Below are positions 49,874 through 59,245 of a stretch of 64,000 nt of DNA, piece after piece (position 1 is the first letter of the stretch; every line of letters begins with the position of its first letter). The translations under genes were made by a program, and so were the position numbers. Under the pieces are notes generated by a model, which searched no databases, had not been told where the DNA came from, and saw nothing but the letters and a program-made list of their open reading frames with translations. The stretch comes from a bacterium 1XD21-13 (GTDB lineage Bacteria; Bacillota; Clostridia; Lachnospirales; Lachnospiraceae): the NCBI GenBank assembly GCA_009917555.1, contig QZDX01000007.1:1-64000 (forward strand), in the 5' to 3' direction.

Positions 49874-51241
49874 ATGGTCCATTTATATAGAAATAACGGC
49901 TATAATATTGTGCTGGATGTGAACAGCGGGGCCGTTCATGTGGTAGATGAGCTGGCCTATGAAGCAATTGGGCTCTATGAAAAGGAGAGCGGTGAGGAGA
50001 TTATGAACCGGCTTCAGGACCGGTATTCCAGTGAGGAGATTCGGGAGGTCCTGGAGGACATTGAAGAATTGAAAAATCAAGGAACCCTCTTTACGGAGGA
50101 CACCTATAAGGATAAAATCATCGATTATAAAAAGCGATCCACTGTGGTCAAGGCTTTGTGCCTGCACATTGCCCATGACTGCAACCTGGCCTGTCAGTAC
50201 TGCTTTGCGGAGGAAGGGGAATATCACGGACGCCGGGCTCTGATGAGCTATGAGGTGGGAAAGCAGGCCCTGGACTTTCTCGTTGCCAATTCCGGGAGCC
50301 GGCGGAATCTGGAGGTGGATTTCTTCGGCGGAGAGCCTCTGATGAACTGGCAGGTGGTCAAGGACCTGGTAGCTTACGGCCGAGAGCAGGAGAAGCTTCA
50401 CGATAAGAAATTCCGCTTTACACTGACTACCAACGGCGTGCTCTTAAATGACGAGGTGATGGAATTTGCCAACCGGGAAATGAGCAATGTGGTCTTAAGC
50501 ATTGACGGCCGGCAGGAGATTCATGATAAAATGCGCCCCTTCCGAAACGGAAAGGGAAGCTATGAGCTGGTGGTGCCGAAGTTCCAGAGGCTGGCAGAAA
50601 GCCGGAATCAGAACAACTACTATGTGCGGGGCACCTTTACCCGCAATAACCTGGATTTCAGCGAGGATGTGCTTCATCTGGCGGATTTGGGCTTTAAGCA
50701 GATTTCCGTGGAGCCGGTGGTGGCGCCCCCCGAGGAGCCCTATGCGATTCGGGAGGAGGATATTCCGGCTCTCTGTGAGCAGTATGACCGCCTGGCGGCT
50801 GAGATGGTGAGGCGCCATGGAAGGGAAGTAGATTTTAATTTTTTCCATTTTATGATAGATTTGACCGGAGGCCCCTGTGTCTACAAGCGCTTGTCAGGCT
50901 GCGGATCGGGTACAGAGTATCTGGCCGTGACGCCCTGGGGCGATCTCTACCCCTGTCATCAGTTTGTGGGAGAAGAGAAGTTCCTTATGGGAAATGTGTT
51001 CGACGGGGTTCAGAATACGGAGCTGCGGGACGAATTCAAGGGCTGCAATGTGTATGCCAAGGAAAAATGCAGGGAGTGCTTTGCAAAATTCTATTGCAGC
51101 GGAGGCTGTGCGGCAAATTCTTATAATTTCCACGGCTCTATCAACGATGCCTATGACATTGGATGCGAGCTTCAGAGGAAGCGTGTGGAATGTGCCATTA
51201 TGATCAAGGTCGCTACGGCAGGAAATACGGAAAAAGAGTAG
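49874..51241 (+). CDS. scfB: SCIFF maturase, radical SAM thioether-forming enzyme
   Basis: A 455-residue radical SAM/SPASM enzyme that installs thioether links in the SCIFF peptide. The N-terminus (MVHLYRNNGYNIVLDVNSGA) is the peptide-recognition part of the family. The radical SAM motif CNLACQYCF is near residue 103. The C-terminal SPASM region carries many cysteines (CGSGTEYLAVTPWGDLYPCH, CRECFAKFYCSGGC) for two auxiliary Fe-S clusters. The start at 49,874 has AAAGGGGA upstream and matches the family start; the frame is open back to a TTG at 49,793 inside the hairpin. Confidence 0.95.
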   Translation: MVHLYRNNGYNIVLDVNSGAVHVVDELAYEAIGLYEKESGEEIMNRLQDRYSSEEIREVLEDIEELKNQGTLFTEDTYKDKIIDYKKRSTVVKALCLHIAHDCNLACQYCFAEEGEYHGRRALMSYEVGKQALDFLVANSGSRRNLEVDFFGGEPLMNWQVVKDLVAYGREQEKLHDKKFRFTLTTNGVLLNDEVMEFANREMSNVVLSIDGRQEIHDKMRPFRNGKGSYELVVPKFQRLAESRNQNNYYVRGTFTRNNLDFSEDVLHLADLGFKQISVEPVVAPPEEPYAIREEDIPALCEQYDRLAAEMVRRHGREVDFNFFHFMIDLTGGPCVYKRLSGCGSGTEYLAVTPWGDLYPCHQFVGEEKFLMGNVFDGVQNTELRDEFKGCNVYAKEKCRECFAKFYCSGGCAANSYNFHGSINDAYDIGCELQRKRVECAIMIKVATAGNTEKE

Positions 51242-51378
51242 GAGCTAACAAGTAATCCACAAGAATAAAAGATTTCTGTGCATTGCGAAGCGAGCTGCCG
51301 GTCATAGAGTGAACAGAAACAAAATAAAAAGGTGCAAATGTACACGAATAATGAAAGAAAGAAGGCAAGGCTACAATT

Positions 51379-53523
51379 ATGAAGAAGAATACGGGAATTC
51401 TAACCTTACTGCTCACCGTGTTGTTGACAGCAGGACTGATCTACGGCGCGGCCGTGGGCTTTGGTGAGGCCCAGACGGGTGCTGCAAAGAATATTAAGTT
51501 AGGTCTTGACCTGGCTGGCGGTGTCAGCATCACCTACCAGACGGTGATTGACAATCCCACCCAGGAGCAGATGGACGATACGGTTTATAAGCTCCAGAAG
51601 CGTGTAGAGGTTTACAGCACTGAGGCTGTGGTTTACCAGGAGGGAAATAACCGGATCAACATTGAGATCCCCGGCGTGTCCGATGCCAATGCGATTTTGG
51701 AGGAGCTGGGCCGGCCAGGATCTCTGGAGTTCCAGGATATTACGGGAAAGGTTCTCGTTGAGGGAACGGATATTAAGAGTGCCGAGGCAAAGGGCTATAC
51801 GGATAACCTGGGCAAGAACTCCTATGAGGTGGCTCTGACCCTTACCGACGAGGGGGCGGAGAAGTTTGCCGAGGCCACAAGGGAGAATCTTGGCAGGCAG
51901 ATTCCCATTGTCTATGACGGAGAGGTGATCAGCGCGCCTACGGTCCAGGCGGAGATTACGGGAGGGAATGCCTCCATCACCAATATGGAATCCTTTGAGG
52001 CGGCGGAGCGCCTGGCCTCTACCATCCGTATTGGTTCTCTTCAGCTGGAGCTTACGGAGCTGCGCTCCAAGGTTGTGGGAGCACAGCTTGGAGAGGAAGC
52101 TATTTCTACCAGCCTGAAGGCCGGAGCCGTGGGCTTTGCTCTGGTTTTGATTTTTATGGTTGTAGTTTATCTACTTCCGGGCCTTGCCTCCGGCATTGCA
52201 TTGACTATCTATGTGGCTCTGATGCTGGTGCTTCTCAATGCCTTTGAGATGACGCTGACGCTTCCGGGTATTGCCGGTATTATTCTGAGTATTGGTATGG
52301 CTGTGGATGCCAATGTGATTATTTTTTCCCGGATTCGGGAGGAGCTGGCCACCGGAAAGACGGTGCGCTCTGCCATGAAAATTGGATTTAAGAAGGCCCT
52401 GTCTGCCATTGTGGACGGCAATATTACCACCTTGATTGCGGCAGTTGTTTTGGGGCTTCGGGGATCGGGAAGCGTGAAGGGCTTTGCCCAGACCCTGGCT
52501 CTTGGTATTGTGATTTCCATGTTTACGGCTCTTGTGGTAACACGGCTGGTTTTAAATGCGTTGTTTGCATTAGGGCTTAAGAGTGAGAAGCTCTACGGAG
52601 TTCAGAAGGAGCGCAGAACCATTGATTTCCTGGGAAAGAAGAATCTTTGTTTTGTGATTTCCGCAGTTTTGATTTTGGGCGGCGCCGTGGTTATGGGTGT
52701 TCAGGCCGGGCGCGGTGCTGGGGCGCTGAATTACAGTCTGGAATTCCAGGGCGGTACCTCTACCACCATTCCCTTTGGGGAGGCCATGACCATTGGGGAG
52801 ATTGATGCAAATGTGAAACCTGTGGTGAGTGAGGTGATTGGAAGCAATGAGATCCAGGCCCAGCAGGTGCAGGGAAGCAATGATGTGGTGATTAAGACCA
52901 GGGAGCTTGATCTGGAGACCCGGCAGGCTTTGAATCAGGCTTTGGCGGAGAAGTTCGGTGTGGATGAGACGGCGATTACGGCGGAGAATATCAGCTCCTC
53001 CATCAGCAGCGAGGTGCGCTCGGATGCTCTGGTGGCTGTGATTCTGGCTTCGGTTTTGATGCTGCTTTATATCTGGTTCCGGTTTAAGGATCTGAGGTTC
53101 GCGGCCAGCGCGGTGACGGCGCTGGTGCATGATGTGCTGGTGGTGCTGGCCTTTTACGCGGTGGCGCGGATTTCTGTGGGAAATACGTTTATTGCATGTA
53201 TGCTGACCATTGTGGGGTACTCCATTAATGCGACCATTGTTATTTTTGATCGGATTCGGGAGAATCTGGCTTCTGCAGGGAAGAAGGATGAGCTGAAGGC
53301 GATTGTGAACCGGAGCATTACACAGACCTTGACCCGGAGTATTTATACGTCTTTGACTACCTTTATTATGGTGGCGGCGCTCTTTGTGCTGGGGGTTGCC
53401 TCTATTAAGGAGTTTGCTTTGCCGCTTATGGTGGGGATTGTCTGCGGGGCTTATTCCTCGGTTTGTATTACCGGGGGGCTGTGGTTTGTGTTGAAAACTA
53501 AGGTGCAGAGGAAGGATAGTTAG
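51379..53523 (+). CDS. secDF: Fused SecD/SecF protein translocase subunit
   Basis: A 714-residue membrane protein that uses the proton gradient to aid Sec-dependent export. The SecD half (about 1-410) starts with one helix, then GLDLAGGVSITYQ, a periplasmic-type domain and five helices (from about 250). The SecF half begins near 415 (RRTIDFLGKKNLCFVISAVL) with LEFQGGTSTTI near 455 and a second five-helix set to the end. The fusion is as in Bacillus and many Clostridia. The last third uses GGG, CGG and ATT codons heavily. A 137-bp spacer precedes it, containing a short GGTCA...GTGAAC motif but no clear promoter. Confidence 0.95.
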   Translation: MKKNTGILTLLLTVLLTAGLIYGAAVGFGEAQTGAAKNIKLGLDLAGGVSITYQTVIDNPTQEQMDDTVYKLQKRVEVYSTEAVVYQEGNNRINIEIPGVSDANAILEELGRPGSLEFQDITGKVLVEGTDIKSAEAKGYTDNLGKNSYEVALTLTDEGAEKFAEATRENLGRQIPIVYDGEVISAPTVQAEITGGNASITNMESFEAAERLASTIRIGSLQLELTELRSKVVGAQLGEEAISTSLKAGAVGFALVLIFMVVVYLLPGLASGIALTIYVALMLVLLNAFEMTLTLPGIAGIILSIGMAVDANVIIFSRIREELATGKTVRSAMKIGFKKALSAIVDGNITTLIAAVVLGLRGSGSVKGFAQTLALGIVISMFTALVVTRLVLNALFALGLKSEKLYGVQKERRTIDFLGKKNLCFVISAVLILGGAVVMGVQAGRGAGALNYSLEFQGGTSTTIPFGEAMTIGEIDANVKPVVSEVIGSNEIQAQQVQGSNDVVIKTRELDLETRQALNQALAEKFGVDETAITAENISSSISSEVRSDALVAVILASVLMLLYIWFRFKDLRFAASAVTALVHDVLVVLAFYAVARISVGNTFIACMLTIVGYSINATIVIFDRIRENLASAGKKDELKAIVNRSITQTLTRSIYTSLTTFIMVAALFVLGVASIKEFALPLMVGIVCGAYSSVCITGGLWFVLKTKVQRKDS

Positions 53524-53530
53524 GACGGAC

Positions 53531-53572
53531 GGAGGGGACTGTCGCAAAATGAGACAGTCCCCTCCTGGTTTT
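53531..53572 (+). terminator. Terminator after secDF
   Basis: A perfect 13-bp stem (GGAGGGGACTGTC/GACAGTCCCCTCC) with a 9-nt loop is followed by TGGTTTTTG. Confidence 0.88.
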
Positions 53573-53660
53573 TGGGGGATGCTTGGTGTAGGGCTTATTT
53601 TGGGGCATTTGGTTGAGGGATGGCAGATTTTTTGCTGACAGGATAGGAAGGAGAGCGGTT

Positions 53661-55376
53661 ATGAGGGAGAGATGGGTGGAGGCGCCCCGGGTGGAGGGGA
53701 ATCGGGAGATGGCTGGTAGGCTTCGGGTAAGTCCCTTGACGGTGCGGATGATTCGGAATCGGGCGGGGTTGAGTGAGGAGGCGGTTCGGGATTATCTTTA
53801 TGGGGGGATTGAGAGCTTGGCGGACCCGTTTTTAATGAAGGGGATGCGGGAGGCTGTGGATCTCCTTCGGGAGAAACGGGATGCGGGGGCTTCTGTGCGG
53901 ATTATTGGGGATTACGATATTGATGGGGTGAATGCTTCGTTTATTCTGCTTACGGGGCTTCGGCGGATTGGGGCTCAGGTGGATACGGTGATTCCGGATC
54001 GGATGCGGGATGGGTATGGGGTAAATGAGAATCTCGTCCGGCAGGCGGTGGAGGATGGGATTGATACGATTGTTACCTGTGACAATGGGATTGCGGCGGC
54101 TGGGGAGATTGGGCTTGCCAAGGAGCTTGGAATGACAGTGGTGGTGACGGATCACCATGAGGTTCCCTTCCGTGAGGAGAATGGGGAACGGGTTTTTGTT
54201 CTGCCTCCGGCGGATGTGATTGTGAATCCGAAGCAGGCGGACTGTGGATATCCCTTTAAGATGCTCTGTGGGGCGGCGGTGGCCTGGAGACTGGTGGAGG
54301 CTCTTTACAGGGCGGAGGGAATTCCAAAGGAGGAGGTCTTAGATCTGGCGGAGTTTGCTGCGGTGGCTACGGTGGGGGATATTATGGAGCTTCGGGGGGA
54401 GAACCGGGCTCTGGTGCGGTATGGCTTAAAAAGGCTGGAGCAGACCGAAAATCTTGGATATCGGGCGCTGATTCGGGTGAACGGCCTCACGGGAAAGCGG
54501 CTTACGGCTTATCACATTGGGTTTGTGATTGGGCCCTGCATCAATGCCAGCGGGAGACTGGATACGGCCAGGCGTGCGCTGAATCTCTTGGGAGCCAGGG
54601 ATCAGGAGGAGGCTGAGACCTTGGCCGGGGATCTGAAGGCCCTCAATGACAGCAGGAAGGCCCTTACGGTGAAGGGAACGGAGGAAGCCAGGAGACAGAT
54701 TGAGGAGACGGATCTGAAATTGGATCGGGTTTTGGTGGTATACCTGCCGGAGTGTCATGAGAGTCTGGCCGGGATTATTGCCGGGCGGATTCGGGAGCAG
54801 TATTATCGGCCCTGCTTTGTTCTCACGGACGGGGAGGATGGGGTCAAGGGCTCCGGGCGCTCCATTGAGGGATATCATATGTTTGAGGAAATGACAAAGG
54901 TGGAGAAGCTTTTTACCCGGTTTGGGGGGCATCCCATGGCAGCCGGCCTTTCCATGGAGCGTGAAAGCATTGAGGAGCTTCGGCGGAGGTTAAATGAGAA
55001 CTGCATCTTGACGGAGGAGGACCTGACTCCCAGAAAGCTTTATGATGCGGTGCTGCCGGTCCGGTATGCCGGGGAGCAGCTGATTGGGGAGCTGGAGCTT
55101 TTGGAGCCTTTTGGCAAGGGAAATGAGAAGCCTCTTTTTGCCGCCGGGAATTTGCTGGTTCGAAGTGCCCGGATCATAGGGAAAAATGCCAATGTGCTGA
55201 AATTGATCCTGGAGGATGATCATGAGACCAGGATTGAGGCTGTAAGCTTTGGGGATGTCCAGGGGGATCTAGAGTACATAGAGGAGAAGGAGCGAATTTC
55301 CATTCTCTATTACCCGGAGATCAATGAGTATATGGGAAAACGGACGGTGCAATTGGTGGTGGAGGCTTACGGCTAG
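53661..55376 (+). CDS. recJ: Single-stranded-DNA-specific exonuclease RecJ
   Basis: A 571-residue DHH-family 5'-3' exonuclease used in recombination and base-excision repair. DHH motifs: DYDIDGVNA near 87, CDNGIAA near 139, TDHHEVP near 164, and the DHHA1 region with GSGRSIEGYHM and FGGHPMAAG near 400-440. The C-terminal OB region has GKNANVLKLILED. The start at 53,661 follows GGAAGGAGAG; the frame is open from 53,613. The first third is unusually rich in GGG and CGG codons. Confidence 0.94.
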   Translation: MRERWVEAPRVEGNREMAGRLRVSPLTVRMIRNRAGLSEEAVRDYLYGGIESLADPFLMKGMREAVDLLREKRDAGASVRIIGDYDIDGVNASFILLTGLRRIGAQVDTVIPDRMRDGYGVNENLVRQAVEDGIDTIVTCDNGIAAAGEIGLAKELGMTVVVTDHHEVPFREENGERVFVLPPADVIVNPKQADCGYPFKMLCGAAVAWRLVEALYRAEGIPKEEVLDLAEFAAVATVGDIMELRGENRALVRYGLKRLEQTENLGYRALIRVNGLTGKRLTAYHIGFVIGPCINASGRLDTARRALNLLGARDQEEAETLAGDLKALNDSRKALTVKGTEEARRQIEETDLKLDRVLVVYLPECHESLAGIIAGRIREQYYRPCFVLTDGEDGVKGSGRSIEGYHMFEEMTKVEKLFTRFGGHPMAAGLSMERESIEELRRRLNENCILTEEDLTPRKLYDAVLPVRYAGEQLIGELELLEPFGKGNEKPLFAAGNLLVRSARIIGKNANVLKLILEDDHETRIEAVSFGDVQGDLEYIEEKERISILYYPEINEYMGKRTVQLVVEAYG

Positions 55377-55401
55377 CCATTGCCGGCATACCGTAAAGTG
55401 T

Positions 55402-55430
55402 TGTCAAATGGGGGAATTCATGCTATAATG
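55402..55430 (+). promoter_or_regulatory. Promoter of apt
   Basis: TTGTCA (55,402-55,407) and TATAAT (55,425-55,430) are 17 bp apart, 46 bp before the chosen apt start. Confidence 0.8.
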
Positions 55431-55476
55431 TGTTCCATTGGTGAGCAGTATTATTGGTGAAAAGGAGCATAAAAGG

Positions 55477-56001
55477 ATGAAAAAGCTGGAAGAATATGTA
55501 AGAAGTATTCCGGATTTTCCGGAGGAGGGAATTATTTTTCGTGATGTAACTTCCGTACTGCAGGATGCGGACGGCTTGAGGCTGGCCATTGATTCCATGC
55601 AGGAGCTTTTAAAGGACGTTGATTTTGATGTGGTGGTAGGCGCCGAATCCAGAGGCTTTGTGTTCGGAACTCCCATTGCCTACAATCTGAAAAAGCCCTT
55701 TGTGCTGGTGCGCAAGAAGGGAAAGCTGCCTTGTGAGACGATTTCCAAGGAATACGATCTGGAATATGGCAGTGCGGTGATTGAAATGCATAGGGACTCC
55801 ATTAAGCCGGGGCAGAAGGTGGTTCTGGTGGACGATCTGATTGCCACAGGAGGCACCATACAGGCGGCAGCCGAGCTTGTGGAGGAGCTTGGGGGCCAGG
55901 TTGTAAAGATTATTTTCCTCATGGAGCTTGCAGGGCTCAAGGGACGGGAGAAGCTTTCCAAGTATGATGTGGCTTCCGTGATTCGCTACGAGGGAAATTA
56001 A
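55477..56001 (+). CDS. apt: Adenine phosphoribosyltransferase
   Basis: A 174-residue purine salvage enzyme making AMP from adenine and PRPP. Type I PRTase signature VVLVDDLIATGGTIQAA is near residue 117; the N-terminal IPDFPEEGIIFRD and ESRGF motifs match Apt. The start at 55,477 with AAAGGAG upstream gives the family's normal length; the frame runs open to 55,438 but the promoter's start point would fall there. It precedes relA as in many Firmicutes. Confidence 0.95.
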   Translation: MKKLEEYVRSIPDFPEEGIIFRDVTSVLQDADGLRLAIDSMQELLKDVDFDVVVGAESRGFVFGTPIAYNLKKPFVLVRKKGKLPCETISKEYDLEYGSAVIEMHRDSIKPGQKVVLVDDLIATGGTIQAAAELVEELGGQVVKIIFLMELAGLKGREKLSKYDVASVIRYEGN

Positions 56002-56107
56002 GAAGCGGCAGAGTCGCTGGTCACGGAAGTGAACCGTAACGCGGCAAAGGGGCCTTTGACAGCAGTGTGAGGAGTACTCCAAAGAGATAGAAGCAGGTGG
56101 TTGACAG

Positions 56108-58414
56108 ATGGCAGAGATGAAGATTGGTGTAAAGGACCGGGACGGGGCTTTGGCTAGGGCAGATGAAAATGTAAAAACCATGCAGGACTTTACGGACCCG
56201 GCGGAGCTTTATCAGGAGCTCATAAGGAGCGTGCGCAAATATCATCCGTCCACAGATATTTCCATGATTGAAAAAGCATATCGGATTGCCTCCAAAGCCC
56301 ATGAGGGGCAGCTCCGCAAATCGGGTGAGCCTTATATCATTCACCCTCTTTGTGTTGCCATTATTCTGGCGGATTTGGAGCTGGATAAGGAGACCATCGT
56401 CTCCGGACTTCTCCACGATGCCGTGGAGGATACGGTCATGACCACCGAGGAGATTGCAAAGGAGTTCAGCGAGGAGGTAGCCCTTCTGGTGGACGGCGTT
56501 ACCAAGCTGGGCCAGCTCTCCTATTCCAAGGATAAGATTGAGATCCAGGCGGAGAATCTGCGGAAGATGTTCCTGGCTATGGCCAAGGATATCCGCGTGA
56601 TCCTCATTAAGCTGGCGGACCGTCTTCACAATATGCGGACCCTTCAGTATATGAAGCCGGAGAAGCAGAAGGAAAAGGCCCGTGAGACCATGGATATTTA
56701 TGCGCCTATTGCTCAGAGGCTTGGTATTTCCAAGGTGAAGAATGAGCTGGACGATCTGTCCTTAAAATACCTGGAGCCGGAGGTCTACTATGAGCTGAAG
56801 GAGCAGATTTCCGACAAGAAGAGTGCCAGAGAAGCCTTTGTCCAGGGCATTGTGGAGGAAGTCAAGCGCCATATGGAAAATGGCGGCATTGAGGCCCATG
56901 TGGACGGCCGGGTGAAGCATTTTTTCAGTATATATAAGAAAATGGTGAACCAGAATAAGACTCTGGATCAAATTTACGATTTATTTGCTGTGCGGATTAT
57001 TGTGGACACGGTGAAGGACTGCTATGCGGCTCTGGGTGTAATTCACGAGATGTACACGCCAATTCCGGGGCGGTTCAAGGACTATGTGGCTATGCCCAAG
57101 CCCAATATGTATCAGTCTCTTCACACTACCCTCATTGGGCCCAACGGGCAGCCCTTTGAGATTCAGATCCGCACCTTTGACATGCACAAGACTGCCGAGT
57201 ACGGAATTGCGGCCCACTGGAAGTATAAGGAGAGCAGTGACGGCAAGAAGACGGTGGATCAGCAGGAAGCGGAGAAAATGAGCTGGCTTCGGCAGATTTT
57301 GGAGTGGCAGCGTGACATGTCCGACAACAAGGAGTTTATGAATCTCCTTAAGAGTGATTTGGACCTTTTTTCCGAGAGCGTGTACTGCTTTACGCCTACG
57401 GGAGATGTAAAAACTCTGCCCAGCGGCTCCACGCCCATTGATTTTGCCTACAGTGTCCACAGTGCTGTGGGAAATAAGATGATCGGGGCCAGGGTCAACG
57501 GCAAGCTGGTGACCATTGACTATACCATTCAGAACGGGGACCGCATAGAGGTGCTGACCTCACAGAATTCCAGGGGACCCAGCCGGGACTGGCTGAATGT
57601 GGTCAAGAGTACCCAGGCGAAGAATAAGATTAACCAGTGGTTTAAGCATCAGTTTAAGGATGAGAATATTTTAAAGGGCAAGGAGCTGCTTGCCCAGTAC
57701 TGTAAGGTAAAGTCCATTGTCATGTCCGACATTATGAAGCCGGAGTTTCAAAATGTGGTTATGCGCAAATACGGCTTCCGGGATTGGGATTCCGTTCTGG
57801 CGGCCATCGGCCATGGAGGCTTAAAGGAAGGCCAGGTCATCAACAAGATGACGGAGGAATACGAGAAGCTTCATAAGAAGGAAGTCACGGACGAGAAAGT
57901 ACTGGAGGCAGTTACGGACAACAAAGACAGCAAGATCCGCATTGCAAAATCCAAGAGCGGCATTGTGGTCAAGGGCCTTACGGATGTGTCCGTGCGTTTT
58001 TCCAAGTGCTGCAGTCCGGTGCCGGGAGATGAGATTATTGGCTTTGTCACCAGGGGGCGGGGCGTGTCCATTCACCGGACAGACTGCATCAATGTGCTGA
58101 ATCTCCAGGAGCTGGAGCGCAGGCGCCTCATTGACGCGGAGTGGCAGGATATGGGGACGGTTGCCTCCGGAGAGAAGTATGCCACGGAGATTAAGATTTA
58201 TGCCAACAACCGGACAGGGCTTCTGGTGGATATTTCCCGGATTTTTACGGAGCGGGGGATTGACATGAGCAGCATCAATGTGCGGACCAGCAAGCAGGGG
58301 ACGGCTACCATTTCCATTGCCTTTGAAATCGGGGGCAAGGAGGAGCTTCAGCGCATTGCGGAGAAGCTTCATCAGGTGGAGAGCGTTCTGGATATCGAGC
58401 GGGCTATGGGATAA
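56108..58414 (+). CDS. relA: Bifunctional (p)ppGpp synthetase/hydrolase, RelA/SpoT type
   Basis: A 768-residue RSH enzyme controlling the stringent response. An HD hydrolase domain (HPLCVAIILADL then LLHDAVEDT near 103), synthetase domain (YAALGVIHEMYTPIPGRFKD and YQSLHTTLIGP near 320-345), TGS domain (CFTPTGDVKTLPSGSTPIDF near 428), a zinc-finger-like/CC domain (CCSPVPGDEIIGF near 637) and a C-terminal ACT domain (from about 693) follow in order. The intact HD motif suggests both activities. About 40 extra residues at the N-terminus are charged. Promoter not evident; it may be read from apt. Confidence 0.96.
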   Translation: MAEMKIGVKDRDGALARADENVKTMQDFTDPAELYQELIRSVRKYHPSTDISMIEKAYRIASKAHEGQLRKSGEPYIIHPLCVAIILADLELDKETIVSGLLHDAVEDTVMTTEEIAKEFSEEVALLVDGVTKLGQLSYSKDKIEIQAENLRKMFLAMAKDIRVILIKLADRLHNMRTLQYMKPEKQKEKARETMDIYAPIAQRLGISKVKNELDDLSLKYLEPEVYYELKEQISDKKSAREAFVQGIVEEVKRHMENGGIEAHVDGRVKHFFSIYKKMVNQNKTLDQIYDLFAVRIIVDTVKDCYAALGVIHEMYTPIPGRFKDYVAMPKPNMYQSLHTTLIGPNGQPFEIQIRTFDMHKTAEYGIAAHWKYKESSDGKKTVDQQEAEKMSWLRQILEWQRDMSDNKEFMNLLKSDLDLFSESVYCFTPTGDVKTLPSGSTPIDFAYSVHSAVGNKMIGARVNGKLVTIDYTIQNGDRIEVLTSQNSRGPSRDWLNVVKSTQAKNKINQWFKHQFKDENILKGKELLAQYCKVKSIVMSDIMKPEFQNVVMRKYGFRDWDSVLAAIGHGGLKEGQVINKMTEEYEKLHKKEVTDEKVLEAVTDNKDSKIRIAKSKSGIVVKGLTDVSVRFSKCCSPVPGDEIIGFVTRGRGVSIHRTDCINVLNLQELERRRLIDAEWQDMGTVASGEKYATEIKIYANNRTGLLVDISRIFTERGIDMSSINVRTSKQGTATISIAFEIGGKEELQRIAEKLHQVESVLDIERAMG

Positions 58415-58527
58415 GCGCCGGAGACTGCTTATAAAACAGAATTTCCATACGTAAGCGGCAGGATGCGGGGGCTGGAAGATAGGATATGGAAACAGGGTGT
58501 GAAGCAGGGAAAGGATCACAGGGAAGC

Positions 58528-59151
58528 ATGAAAATAGAGACACTTGTTTTGGGAGATGTGCGGACCAACTGCTATCTTCTGATCAACGAGAAAACCTTAG
58601 AGACCATTGTAGTGGACCCGGCGGATCGGGCGGATGTGATTGTCAGGAAGGCTGTGGACGAGGGACTGACCCTGAAAGCAATTTTTCTCACCCATGGACA
58701 CGGGGATCACATTCTGGCGGTTTCGGATCTGAAGCGGGATTTTAGCTTGCAGGTGTATGCGGCGGAGGCGGAACAGGAGCTGCTCCTTGATCCGGCGCAG
58801 AATCTGTCAAAGCTGCTCTTTGGCGTATCGGTTACGGTGAAGCCGGATGTGCTTCTGAAGGATGGGCAGGAGTTTACGGAGGCGGGCATGGGCTTTCGGA
58901 TGCTGCTTACACCGGGGCATACGCCGGGAGGCTGCTGTTATTATCAGCCGGAAGAGAAGGCGCTCTTTAGCGGGGATACATTGTTCTGTGGTTCCATCGG
59001 ACGGACAGATTTTCCGGGAGGAAGCCTCTCGGAGCTTGTGCGGTCCGTGAAGGAAAAGCTTTTGGTACTGCCGGAGGATGTGAAGGTCTATCCCGGCCAT
59101 GAGGAGATGACCACCATCAGTCACGAGAAGAGGTATAACCCTTATATGTAA
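58528..59151 (+). CDS. MBL-fold metallo-hydrolase, glyoxalase II-like
   Basis: A 207-residue metallo-beta-lactamase-fold protein. The metal motif THGHGDHI is near residue 54, then TPGHTPGG near 130, FSGDTLF near 150 and PGHEEMTT near 190. This set is typical of hydroxyacylglutathione hydrolase-like proteins of Firmicutes (YqgX type). The start at 58,528 with AGGGAAGC upstream is preferred to 58,486. It sits in the position between relA and hemZ that is usual in Clostridia; dtd, often found there, is absent. Confidence 0.88.
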   Translation: MKIETLVLGDVRTNCYLLINEKTLETIVVDPADRADVIVRKAVDEGLTLKAIFLTHGHGDHILAVSDLKRDFSLQVYAAEAEQELLLDPAQNLSKLLFGVSVTVKPDVLLKDGQEFTEAGMGFRMLLTPGHTPGGCCYYQPEEKALFSGDTLFCGSIGRTDFPGGSLSELVRSVKEKLLVLPEDVKVYPGHEEMTTISHEKRYNPYM

Positions 59152-59245
59152 AAGAGGCTGTGATCTGCAGCCGGTCACGAAAAGGATGGCGGCTCCGTTG
59201 GGCGAAGAAGTCTGCGGGGGATGCCTGCCAGGATATTGAGGACAG

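Noticed and set aside
52570-53547. 325-codon frame antisense to secDF
   Set aside because: Shadow of the GGG/CGG/ATT-rich coding strand; the product is His/Asn/Pro-rich and lacks a ribosome site.
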